64,000 nucleotides of DNA, from NCBI RefSeq assembly GCF_035967765.1, contig NZ_JAYWIT010000016.1; one strand, given 5' to 3'. The first letter of the stretch is position 1. Each line of letters starts with the position of its first letter. The stretch is from Conexibacter stalactiti. Its GTDB lineage: Bacteria > Actinomycetota > Thermoleophilia > Solirubrobacterales > Solirubrobacteraceae. Positions 1-8,879 of this stretch are shown here, piece by piece. The position numbers were made by a program, and so were the translations under genes. The notes beneath the pieces were generated by a model. That model worked only from the letters and a program-made list of their open reading frames with translations, was not told the DNA's origin and did not search any database.

Positions 1-1
1 C

Positions 2-1627
<1,626 letters not shown>

Positions 1628-1672
1628 GCGGCTCGCGACAAGCGGTGCTCGCGCCCGTCCGCGCGAGCGTCC

Positions 1673-1715
1673 CACGACCCCCGGCGCTCCTCCCCGCGGA
1701 GCGCCGGGGGTCGTG
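1673..1715. terminator. Bidirectional terminator between glnN and the ROK gene
   Basis: A perfect 18-bp stem (1673-1690 with 1698-1715) closes a 7-nt loop and is followed by TTGTT. It sits between two convergent genes and can serve both strands. Confidence 0.85.
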
Positions 1716-1718
1716 TTG

Positions 1719-2933
1719 TTAAGCGACCGCCGCGCGCCGCAGCGCGCGGTCGATCGCGGCGGGCGAGAGGACGTGCTCGATCACCATGTTCGCCGCCCCG
1801 ACGACGCCGGCGCGGTCGCCGAGGCCGCTCGGCACGACGCGCAGGTCCTCGGTCGCGAGCGGCAGCGAGCGCTGGAAGACCACCTCGCGCACGCCCGCCA
1901 GCAGCTGCTGCGAGGCGTTCCCGACGTCGCCGCCGATCACGATCACCTCGGGGTTGAAGAAGTTGACGCAGCCCGCCAGCACCTCGCCGAGGTTGCGCCC
2001 CGCCTCGCGCACGAGCTGTGTCGCGGGGCCGCTGCCGCCCTTGACGAGCCGCACGACGTCGCGGCTCGTGCGCGCCTCGACGCCCTGCTCCGAGAGCCGC
2101 CGCGCGAGCGCGCCGCCGCCGGAGACCGCCTCCAGGCAGCCAACGTTGCCGCAGCGGCAGGTGACCTCCCAGCCAGCGAGGCGGATGTGGCCGATGTCGC
2201 CCGCGGCGCCCTTCGCGCCGTGGTGGATGCGGCCGTCGACGACGATCCCGCAGCCGATCCCCGTCCCGACCTTGATGAACAGCAGGTGGACGCGGTCGCG
2301 CCAGCTGGCCGAGTGCTCGCCGAGCGCCATGATGTTGACGTCGTTGTCGACCAGCACGGGCGCGTCGTAGCGGTCGGCGAACCAGCCGGGGACCGAGAAG
2401 CCGTCCCAACCGGGCATGATCGGCGGATTGGCCGGCTCGCCGCGGTCGAACGCGACCGGACCCGGCACGCCGACGCCGATCCCGCGCACCTGCCGCCGGT
2501 CGCGCCCGGCGAGCGCCAGTAGCGCCTCGAAGCGCGCGTCGACAGTCGCGAGGACCGCCTCCGGGCCGTCGGCGATCGCGAACTCCTCGACCTCCTCGCC
2601 GAGCGAGGCGCCGCCGAGGTCGCAGACCGCCAGCCGCGAGTGGGTCGCGCCGAGGTCGGCGCACAGCACGACGCCGGAGGCGTCGTTGAAGGCGAGCGCG
2701 GCCGCCGGGCGGCCGCCGGTCGAGTCGCCGCCGACCTCGTGCAGCAGCTCGTGGCGCAGCAGCGCGTCGACGCGCTGGGCGACCGTCGAGCGCGCGAGGC
2801 CGGTGCGGCGCATCAGGTCGGCGCGCGTCAGCGCGCCGGCGTCGCGGATCACGCGCAGGAGCGCGCCGGCGCTCGGAGCCTCGCCGGCGGACGGGCGAGC
2901 GCCGTCGCCTGAGTCGTCGTTGGCTGCCACCAC
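1719..2933 (-). CDS. ROK-family transcriptional repressor
   Basis: 404 residues. The N-terminal winged helix-turn-helix (about 25-85, LTRADLMRRTGLARSTVAQRV) is followed by a sugar-kinase-like ROK domain with the phosphate loop DLGATHSRLAVCDLGG (about 105) and a zinc-binding CRCGNVGCLEA motif (about 255). ROK repressors usually sense a sugar or sugar phosphate and control sugar uptake genes. This one is divergent from the sugar ABC transporter operon starting at 3061, so it is the likely local regulator. The start is GTG at 2933. A TTTACT box 6 nt upstream makes a leaderless transcript plausible. Confidence 0.9.
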   Translation of the reverse strand: MVAANDDSGDGARPSAGEAPSAGALLRVIRDAGALTRADLMRRTGLARSTVAQRVDALLRHELLHEVGGDSTGGRPAAALAFNDASGVVLCADLGATHSRLAVCDLGGASLGEEVEEFAIADGPEAVLATVDARFEALLALAGRDRRQVRGIGVGVPGPVAFDRGEPANPPIMPGWDGFSVPGWFADRYDAPVLVDNDVNIMALGEHSASWRDRVHLLFIKVGTGIGCGIVVDGRIHHGAKGAAGDIGHIRLAGWEVTCRCGNVGCLEAVSGGGALARRLSEQGVEARTSRDVVRLVKGGSGPATQLVREAGRNLGEVLAGCVNFFNPEVIVIGGDVGNASQQLLAGVREVVFQRSLPLATEDLRVVPSGLGDRAGVVGAANMVIEHVLSPAAIDRALRRAAVA

Positions 2934-3023
2934 GAGCGAAGTAAAGCATGCGCACGGACCGACTTTCGCGCGATGAGAGCTTTAAAGACTTCACTCCTGT
3001 CTGATTTCACACCATCTTTTGCC

Positions 3024-3037
3024 TTGACTTAAGTCAA
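3024..3037. promoter_or_regulatory. Palindromic operator candidate for the ROK repressor
   Basis: TTGACTTAAGTCAA is a perfect 14-bp palindrome in an AT-rich 127-bp divergent intergenic region of an otherwise very GC-rich sequence. It is followed by a further half site (AAAGTC, 3038-3043), and CTTTAAAG lies at 2980-2987. Its TTGACT half can also act as the -35 box of the plus-strand operon, so repressor binding would block it. The link to the ROK protein is inferred from position. Confidence 0.6.
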
Positions 3038-3060
3038 AAGTCTGTGGGATCGTCGAACCT

Positions 3061-4245
3061 GTGAGTGGAGGAGGAGCACCGCTCCGCGCCGGCATCGTCG
3101 GCGCGGGCTTCATCGGCGCCGTCCACGCCCGCTCGGCGCTGCTCGCGGGCGGACGCGTCACCGCCGTCGCGGCGTCGTCGGAAGCGTCGGCGCGCGCCGC
3201 CGCGAGCCGCCTCGGCGCGGCCCGCGCCTGCGCCTCCGCGGAGGAGCTGGTCGTCGCCGACGACGTCGACGTCGTCCACGTCTGCGCACCCAACCACCTC
3301 CATGTGCCGCTCGCGCAGGCGGCGCTGGAGGCCGGCAAGCACGTCGTCTGCGAGAAGCCGCTCGCGCTCGACGACGCCGGCGCGAGCACGCTCGTCGAGC
3401 AAGCCGCGAGCCGCGCGCTGTGGGGGACGGTGCCGTTCGTCTACCGCTACTACCCGATGGTGCGCGAGGCGCGCGAGCGGCTGCGCGACGGTCGCAGCGG
3501 CCCGCTGCGGCTGCTGCACGGCACGTACCTGCAGGACTGGCTCTCGCTGCCCGCCGACGACAACTGGCGCGTGCAGCGTGCGCTCGGCGGTCGCTCGCGC
3601 GCCTTCGCCGACATCGGCTCGCACTGGTGCGACCTCGCCGAGTTCGCATCCGGGCACCGCATCGCCCGCCTCAGCGCGCGCACCGCGACGGTCGTGCCAC
3701 AGCGCAGCGAGGGTGGTGGCCGCCCGGCCTTCGCGCGCGGCGCCAGCGGCGATGGCGAGGGCGGCGGCGCGCAGCGACCGGTCGACACCGAGGACGTCGC
3801 GCTGGTGCAGTTCGAGACCGACCGCGGCGCGCTCGGAAGCGTCGTCGTCAGCCAGGTCTCCCCCGGCCGCAAGAACCGTCTCTGGATCGAGTGGGACGCG
3901 GGCGAGGAGACGCTCGTCTTCGACCAGGAGCAGCCCGAGCAGCTGTGGCGCGGCCAGCGCGACGCCATCGCACTGCTGCAGCGCGACGCCGCAGTGCTCT
4001 CCCCCGCCGCGGCCCGCCTCGCCACGCTCCCGGCCGGTCACCCCCAGGGCTACGCCAGCTGCTTCGACGCCTTCGTCGCCGACGCCTACGCGGCGATCCG
4101 CAGCGGCGAGGCGCCCGACGGGCTGCCGCTGTTCGCCGACGGGCGGCGCGCCGTCCAGATCACCGAGGCCGTGCTCTCCTCGGCAGCCGCCGGTGGAGCG
4201 TGGACCGACGTGCCCAGCCCGCGGAGTGCGGAGGCGCACGCGTGA
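3061..4245 (+). CDS. Gfo/Idh/MocA-family oxidoreductase
   Basis: 394 residues. The N-terminal Rossmann fold shows GIVGAGFIGAVHA at residues 10-22. The family motif CEKPLALDD (about 98-106) carries the catalytic lysine, and a C-terminal beta-sheet substrate domain follows (GSHWCDLAEF, about 188). Members oxidise or epimerise sugars, inositols or their derivatives with NAD(P). It heads the sugar transporter operon, so the substrate is probably a sugar or cyclitol brought in by that transporter. GTG at 3061 is the only possible start ahead of the Rossmann motif and has no clear ribosome-binding site, so a leaderless message is likely. Confidence 0.88.
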   Translation: MSGGGAPLRAGIVGAGFIGAVHARSALLAGGRVTAVAASSEASARAAASRLGAARACASAEELVVADDVDVVHVCAPNHLHVPLAQAALEAGKHVVCEKPLALDDAGASTLVEQAASRALWGTVPFVYRYYPMVREARERLRDGRSGPLRLLHGTYLQDWLSLPADDNWRVQRALGGRSRAFADIGSHWCDLAEFASGHRIARLSARTATVVPQRSEGGGRPAFARGASGDGEGGGAQRPVDTEDVALVQFETDRGALGSVVVSQVSPGRKNRLWIEWDAGEETLVFDQEQPEQLWRGQRDAIALLQRDAAVLSPAAARLATLPAGHPQGYASCFDAFVADAYAAIRSGEAPDGLPLFADGRRAVQITEAVLSSAAAGGAWTDVPSPRSAEAHA

Positions 4246-5165
4246 GACTGGGCTTCCTCACGGCCTGCATGCCGGAGCGGCCGCTGGAGGCGGTCGCGCA
4301 GTGGGCCGGCGCGCACGGCTACGAGACGCTCGAGCTGGCGGCCTGGCCGACGCTCGGCGACCGCCCCTTCACCGCCTCCCACCTCGCCGCCGACGCCTTC
4401 GACGCGCGCGAGCGCGAGCGCGTCGGCGCCGCGCTGGCCGACAACGGCCTGTCGCTCTCGGCGCTGGCCTACTACGACAACAACCTCCATCCCGACCCGC
4501 AGGAGCGCGCCGCGATCCACGCGCACGTGCGCGCCTGCATCGACGCCGCGGCAGCTCTCGGCGGCGTCCCGGTCGGGACCTTCGTCGGCCGCGACCCCGG
4601 CCGCAGCGTGCTCGACAACCTGCGCGAGGCCGAGCGCGTGCTGCCGCCGCTGGTCGACTACGCCGCCGAGCGCGGCGTGCGGCTGATGATCGAGAACTGC
4701 GTGATGGAGGGCTGGCATCCCGACGGCGGCCCTGGCAACCTCGCCTACTCGCCGGAGCTGTGGGAGTGGATGTTCGAGCTGGGGCTCTTCCTCAACTTCG
4801 ACCCCTCCCACCTGCTGTGGCTCGGGATCGATCCGATCGCCGCGCTGAGACCGTACGTCGAGCGCGTCATCCACGCGCACGCGAAGGACGCCGAGACCTT
4901 CCCCGCGCAGCGCGACCGCTACGGCTTCTTCGGCCGCGTCGCGACGCGCGGCGAGCAGCCGTGGGAGATGGGCTGGTGGCGCTACCGCATCCCGGGGCTG
5001 GGCGCCGTCGACTTCCGCCGCTACGTCGACACGCTCTACGAGGGCGGCTTCGACGGCGCGCTCTCGGTCGAGCACGAGGACCCGGTCTGGGGCGGCACGC
5101 CGCGGAAGGTCGAGCAGGGTCTGGAGATCGCCCACCGCACGCTGCGACCGCTGGTGGTCGGCTGA
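4242..5165 (+). CDS. Sugar phosphate isomerase/epimerase (AP endonuclease-like TIM barrel)
   Basis: 307 residues. The GTG start at 4242 overlaps the stop of the preceding oxidoreductase (GTGA), which indicates translational coupling. The TIM-barrel family is supported by LGFLTACMP at the N-terminus, the metal-site blocks LMIENCVMEG (about 145) and NFDPSHLLWLGID (about 185), HAHAKDAE (about 210) and LSVEHEDP near the C-terminus. Relatives interconvert keto sugars or inositol derivatives. Together with the oxidoreductase it probably converts the transported sugar; the exact substrate cannot be read from sequence. Confidence 0.85.
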   Translation: MRLGFLTACMPERPLEAVAQWAGAHGYETLELAAWPTLGDRPFTASHLAADAFDARERERVGAALADNGLSLSALAYYDNNLHPDPQERAAIHAHVRACIDAAAALGGVPVGTFVGRDPGRSVLDNLREAERVLPPLVDYAAERGVRLMIENCVMEGWHPDGGPGNLAYSPELWEWMFELGLFLNFDPSHLLWLGIDPIAALRPYVERVIHAHAKDAETFPAQRDRYGFFGRVATRGEQPWEMGWWRYRIPGLGAVDFRRYVDTLYEGGFDGALSVEHEDPVWGGTPRKVEQGLEIAHRTLRPLVVG

Positions 5166-5166
5166 G

Positions 5167-6684
5167 ATGGCGGCGCCGACGCTCGCCGTCCGCGGCCTCG
5201 TGAAGGAGTACCCGGGCGTGCGCGCGCTCAGCGGCGTCGACTTCGAGGTCCAGCGCGGCGAGGTCCACTGCCTGCTCGGCCCCAACGGCGCGGGCAAGTC
5301 GACGCTGATCAAGTGCGTCGCCGGCGCGGTCGCGCCGACGGCCGGGGAGATCCTGCTCGACGGCGAGCCGCTGCCGGTCGGCAATCCGGCCGCCTCGCTG
5401 CGGCGCGGCGTCGCGACGATCTACCAGGAGCTCGACCTGGTCGAGCAGCTGACGGTCGCGCAGAGCGTCTTCCTCGCGCACGAGCCGCGCCGCGGCCCCT
5501 TCCTCGACCTCGAGCGGATGCGTCGCGACGCGGCCGCGCTGCTGACCCGCCTCGGCCACGAGTCGATCGACCCGCGCAAGCGCGTCGGCGAGCTGCGGCC
5601 GGCCGCGCAGCAGATCGTCTCGATCGCCCGCGCGCTCTCGCACGACGTGCGCCTGCTGATCATGGACGAGCCCTCCGCGATCCTCGACGACGGCGAGATC
5701 GAGACGCTGTTCGAGGTCGTGCGGCGGCTGACCGCCGACGGCGTCGCGGTGATCTACATCTCGCACCGCCTCGACGAGATCCGCCGCATCGGCGATCGCG
5801 TCACGGTCCTCTCCGACGGCCGCACCGCCGCGACCGGCCTGCCCGCCGACACGTCGACCGACCGCCTCGTCGAGCTGATGGTCGGAGGTGCGCCGCAGCA
5901 GCTCTACCCCGACCGCCCGCGCACGGCCGGCGACGTCGTGCTCGACGTGCGCGAGCTGCGGCGGCTGCCGGCCGTCCGCTCCGTCAGCCTGCAGGTGCGG
6001 GCCGGCGAGGTGCTCGGCCTCGGCGGCCTCGTCGGCTCCGGCCGCACCGAGCTGCTGCGGATGATCTACGGCCTCGACCGGCCCGACGCCGGCGAGGTGC
6101 GGATCGACGGCAGAGTGCAGCCGCCCGGCCGCCCCGACCGCATGATCGCGGCCGGCCTCGGGCTGGCGCCGGAGGACCGCAAGTCGCAGGGGCTGCTGCT
6201 CGGCTGGAGCCAGACGAAGAACGTCAGCCTCGCCGACCTCACCCGCTTCGAGCGCGGCCTGCTGAACGTCCGCGCCGAGCGCGCGGCGGCGCGCGACCAG
6301 CTGCGTCGGCTGCAGACGGTGCCCGACGACCCCGACCGGATCGTGCGCGAGCTTTCGGGCGGCAACCAGCAGAAGGTCGTGCTCGCGCGCTGGCTGCTGC
6401 ACCGCTGCCGCGTGCTGCTGCTCGACGAGCCGACGCGCGGCGTCGACGTCGCGACGAAGGCGGAGCTGTACCGCGTGATCGTCGACCTCGCGGCCGCGGG
6501 CGTCGCCGTGCTGGTCGTCTCCTCCGAGCTGGGCGAGCTGGTCGGCATCTGCAGCCGCATCGTCGTGATGCGCGAGGGCGAGGCGGTCTTCGAGGTCGAC
6601 GGCGAGCGCGCGAGCGAGCGCGAGCTGCTGCGCCATGCCGTCGCGCCGACCGATTCGGCCGACCTGATCGAGGAGGTCAGATGA
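5167..6684 (+). CDS. CUT2-type sugar ABC transporter, ATP-binding protein
   Basis: 505 residues, the double-ATPase architecture of the ribose/xylose/inositol importers. The first half has Walker A GPNGAGKST (about 38) and Walker B LLIMDEPSAI (about 163). The second half has the degenerate P-loop GLVGSGRTE (about 290), the signature LSGGNQQKV (about 397) and Walker B LLLDEPTRGVDV (about 418). This combination is characteristic of CUT2 rather than CUT1 transporters. It begins 1 nt after the isomerase stop and overlaps the permease start by four bases (ATGA). Confidence 0.94.
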   Translation: MAAPTLAVRGLVKEYPGVRALSGVDFEVQRGEVHCLLGPNGAGKSTLIKCVAGAVAPTAGEILLDGEPLPVGNPAASLRRGVATIYQELDLVEQLTVAQSVFLAHEPRRGPFLDLERMRRDAAALLTRLGHESIDPRKRVGELRPAAQQIVSIARALSHDVRLLIMDEPSAILDDGEIETLFEVVRRLTADGVAVIYISHRLDEIRRIGDRVTVLSDGRTAATGLPADTSTDRLVELMVGGAPQQLYPDRPRTAGDVVLDVRELRRLPAVRSVSLQVRAGEVLGLGGLVGSGRTELLRMIYGLDRPDAGEVRIDGRVQPPGRPDRMIAAGLGLAPEDRKSQGLLLGWSQTKNVSLADLTRFERGLLNVRAERAAARDQLRRLQTVPDDPDRIVRELSGGNQQKVVLARWLLHRCRVLLLDEPTRGVDVATKAELYRVIVDLAAAGVAVLVVSSELGELVGICSRIVVMREGEAVFEVDGERASERELLRHAVAPTDSADLIEEVR

Positions 6685-7709
6685 CGACGTCTGTCGAGCC
6701 GCCAGAGGAGCGAGAAGCCGGGACCGGCGCGCTGTTGAGGAGACGGGTCGCGGGGCTGCAACTGCAGGAGTACGCGCTCGTGCTCGTGGTGATCGCGCTG
6801 TTCGTCGCCGGCTCGATCCTGAAGCCGGACACCTTCCCGACGTGGGACAACGTCCGCAACATGCTGACGCAGGCGAGCGTCGTCGGGGTGCTCGCGATCG
6901 GCATGACGTTCGTGATCGCGACCGCCGGGATCGACCTCTCGGTCGGCTCGATGGTCGCCGCCGCCGGCATGTTCGGCGGCATCCTCGTCGACCCCGAGGG
7001 CTCGACGCTCGTCTTCATCCTCGGCGCGGTCGGCTTCGCGACGCTGCTCGGCTCGGTCAACGCGATCGCGATCGCCTACGGCCGCGTCGTGCCGTTCATC
7101 GCGACGCTCGCGATGTTCTCGATCGCGCGTGGGGTCGCGCTGCTGCTCAACGACAAGCTGCCGGTCGGCCTGCTCGACCTCAACGGCGGCTCCTTCGGCG
7201 ACCCCGCCCCCTTCTCGCTGCTGTGGTTCGGCACCGGGCGGATCGCGGGGATCCCGATCTCGGTCTTCGTCTTCCTCGGGATCGTGATCGCCGGCTGGCT
7301 GGTGCTCAATCGCACCCGTTACGGCCGCTACGTCGTCGCCGTCGGCGGCAATCGCGAGGCGGCGCGGATCGCCGGCGTGCCGGTGCGGCGGACGATCCTC
7401 AGCGTCTACGTGATGTCGGGGCTGCTCGCCGGCGTCGCCGCCGTGCTGCTGTGCGCGCGGCTGGGCAGCGCCTCGCCGGTCAGCGGCAATCTCTACGAGC
7501 TCGACGCGATCGGCGCCGTCGTGATCGGCGGCACGAGCCTTGCGGGCGGGCGAGCGACGATCGGCGGCACCTTCCTCGGGGTGCTGACGTTCGCGCTGAT
7601 CTTCAGCTTGATGACGCAGTTGGACCTGTCGACTGAGGTGCAGCAGGTCGTGAAGGGCGCGATCGTGCTCGGCGCGGTGCTGCTGCAGCGGCCGGAAGCG
7701 CGGCTGTGA
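6681..7709 (+). CDS. CUT2-type sugar ABC transporter permease
   Basis: 342 residues of mostly hydrophobic sequence with several membrane helices. The RbsC-type landmarks are GMTFVIATAGIDLSVGSMVA (about 73-92), GNREAARIAGVPV (about 225-237, cytoplasmic coupling loop) and AIGAVVIGGTSLAGGRATIGG (about 275-295). It starts with ATG at 6681 inside the stop of the ATPase gene. It should form the membrane channel for the sugar delivered by the lipoprotein encoded next. Confidence 0.94.
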   Translation: MTTSVEPPEEREAGTGALLRRRVAGLQLQEYALVLVVIALFVAGSILKPDTFPTWDNVRNMLTQASVVGVLAIGMTFVIATAGIDLSVGSMVAAAGMFGGILVDPEGSTLVFILGAVGFATLLGSVNAIAIAYGRVVPFIATLAMFSIARGVALLLNDKLPVGLLDLNGGSFGDPAPFSLLWFGTGRIAGIPISVFVFLGIVIAGWLVLNRTRYGRYVVAVGGNREAARIAGVPVRRTILSVYVMSGLLAGVAAVLLCARLGSASPVSGNLYELDAIGAVVIGGTSLAGGRATIGGTFLGVLTFALIFSLMTQLDLSTEVQQVVKGAIVLGAVLLQRPEARL

Positions 7710-7739
7710 ACGTCGAAAACCACAGCAGGAGGAGGGGAC

Positions 7740-8804
7740 ATGTCGCTCAAGCGACCATTGGCCGCGATCTCCGTCGCGGCTCTGCTCACGTTCGGCGCCG
7801 CCGCGTGCGGCGGCGACAGCAACAACGATGACGACGGCGGCGGCGCGACCAACGCGGCCGTCGAGACGACGACCACGGCGGGAGCGGCAGCCGAGACGGG
7901 CGGGAGTGGCGGACCGGTCACGATCGTCGCGAGCGTGCCGCCGACCGACCACGGCTGGCTCGGCGCGATCTCCAAGAACGCGCAGGCGCAGGCCGACAGA
8001 TACGACGACGTCGACTTCCGTCTGCTGGAAGCGGCCGACGCCGACTCGCAGGCGCAGCAGATCGAGCAGGTGATCCCGGACAGACCGGACGCGCTCGTCG
8101 TGCTGCCGCAGGACGGCGCGGCGCTGACGCCGGTCGCGCAGAGAGCGGAGGCGGCCGGGATCCCGGTGATCAACGTCGACCGCCTCTTCACGGCGCCCGA
8201 CGCCGCGACCGCGACGATCCTCGGCGACAACTACCAGATCGGCGTGCTGGCGGCCGACTACATCGCCGACAGACTGAGATGCGACGGCAACGTCGTCGAG
8301 ATCCAGGGGCTCGCCGGCATCTCCGTCACCGAGGAGCGCTCGAGAGGGTTCTCCGACCAACTCAGAAAGGCCTGCCCCGACGGCGGCGTCGAGATCGTCG
8401 CCAGACAGCCGGGCGACTTCAACCCCGACACCGGCCTGAGAGTGATGGAGACGATCCTGCAGGCGCAGGACAGAATCGACGCCGTCTACACGCACGACGA
8501 CGACATGGCGCAGGGCGTCGTGCAGGCGATCCGCAACGCCGATCGCCAGGACGAGATGTTCCTGACCGGCGTCGGCGGCTCGCAGGACGCGATGGATCAG
8601 ATCAGAGAGGGCGGGCTCTACGCCGCGACCTTCCTCTACAACCCGAACATGGCCGCGTCGGCGGTCAACATGGCGCGCCTGATCGCGCTCGGCGAGGGCT
8701 TCCCGGAGCTGGTGCCGCCGGAGGTGCCGCGCCAGATCGTCGTCCCGGCCGCGACGGTGACGCAGGACAACGTCGCCGAATACGAGCAGTACGCCTTCAA
8801 CTGA
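7740..8804 (+). CDS. Sugar-binding lipoprotein of the CUT2 transporter
   Basis: 354 residues. It has a lipoprotein signal peptide with cysteine at about 23 after LLTFGAAA, a Thr/Ala/Gly linker, then a periplasmic-binding fold of the ribose/galactose-binding class (TIVASVPPTDHGWLGAISKN, INVDRLF, ILGDNYQIG, YTHDDDMAQGVVQAI). An AGGAGGAGGGG ribosome-binding site precedes the ATG. It completes the transporter operon 3061-8804. Codon use is odd: 11 of 19 arginines are AGA and none is CGG, although the neighbouring ATPase gene uses CGG freely. Confidence 0.93.
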   Translation: MSLKRPLAAISVAALLTFGAAACGGDSNNDDDGGGATNAAVETTTTAGAAAETGGSGGPVTIVASVPPTDHGWLGAISKNAQAQADRYDDVDFRLLEAADADSQAQQIEQVIPDRPDALVVLPQDGAALTPVAQRAEAAGIPVINVDRLFTAPDAATATILGDNYQIGVLAADYIADRLRCDGNVVEIQGLAGISVTEERSRGFSDQLRKACPDGGVEIVARQPGDFNPDTGLRVMETILQAQDRIDAVYTHDDDMAQGVVQAIRNADRQDEMFLTGVGGSQDAMDQIREGGLYAATFLYNPNMAASAVNMARLIALGEGFPELVPPEVPRQIVVPAATVTQDNVAEYEQYAFN

Positions 8805-8823
8805 GGCCGTCCCCGCGGGCCGA

Positions 8824-8857
8824 CCCCAACCTTGGCACGAGCGTGTCAAGGTTGGGG
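8824..8857. terminator. Strong hairpin between the sugar operon and metH
   Basis: CCCCAACCTTG (8824-8834) and CAAGGTTGGGG (8847-8857) form a perfect 11-bp stem that can extend inward by four pairs to a GAGC loop. It ends the sugar operon and overlaps the -35 region of metH. There is no T-run after it, so it may terminate transcription or protect the mRNA 3' end. Confidence 0.6.
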
Positions 8858-8867
8858 CGAGCCTTGG

Positions 8868-8873
8868 TAGGAT
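8868..8873 (+). promoter_or_regulatory. -10 box of metH (leaderless)
   Basis: TAGGAT lies 6 nt before the metH ATG, so transcription would begin at or next to the start codon. The -35 region falls in the hairpin arm (about 8844-8850, TGTCAAG). Confidence 0.6.
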
Positions 8874-8879
8874 CGAGCG

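Noticed and set aside
8805..8879. A cobalamin or SAM riboswitch before metH
   Set aside because: The gap is only 75 bp, no class core sequence is present, and the promoter lies directly at the ATG.
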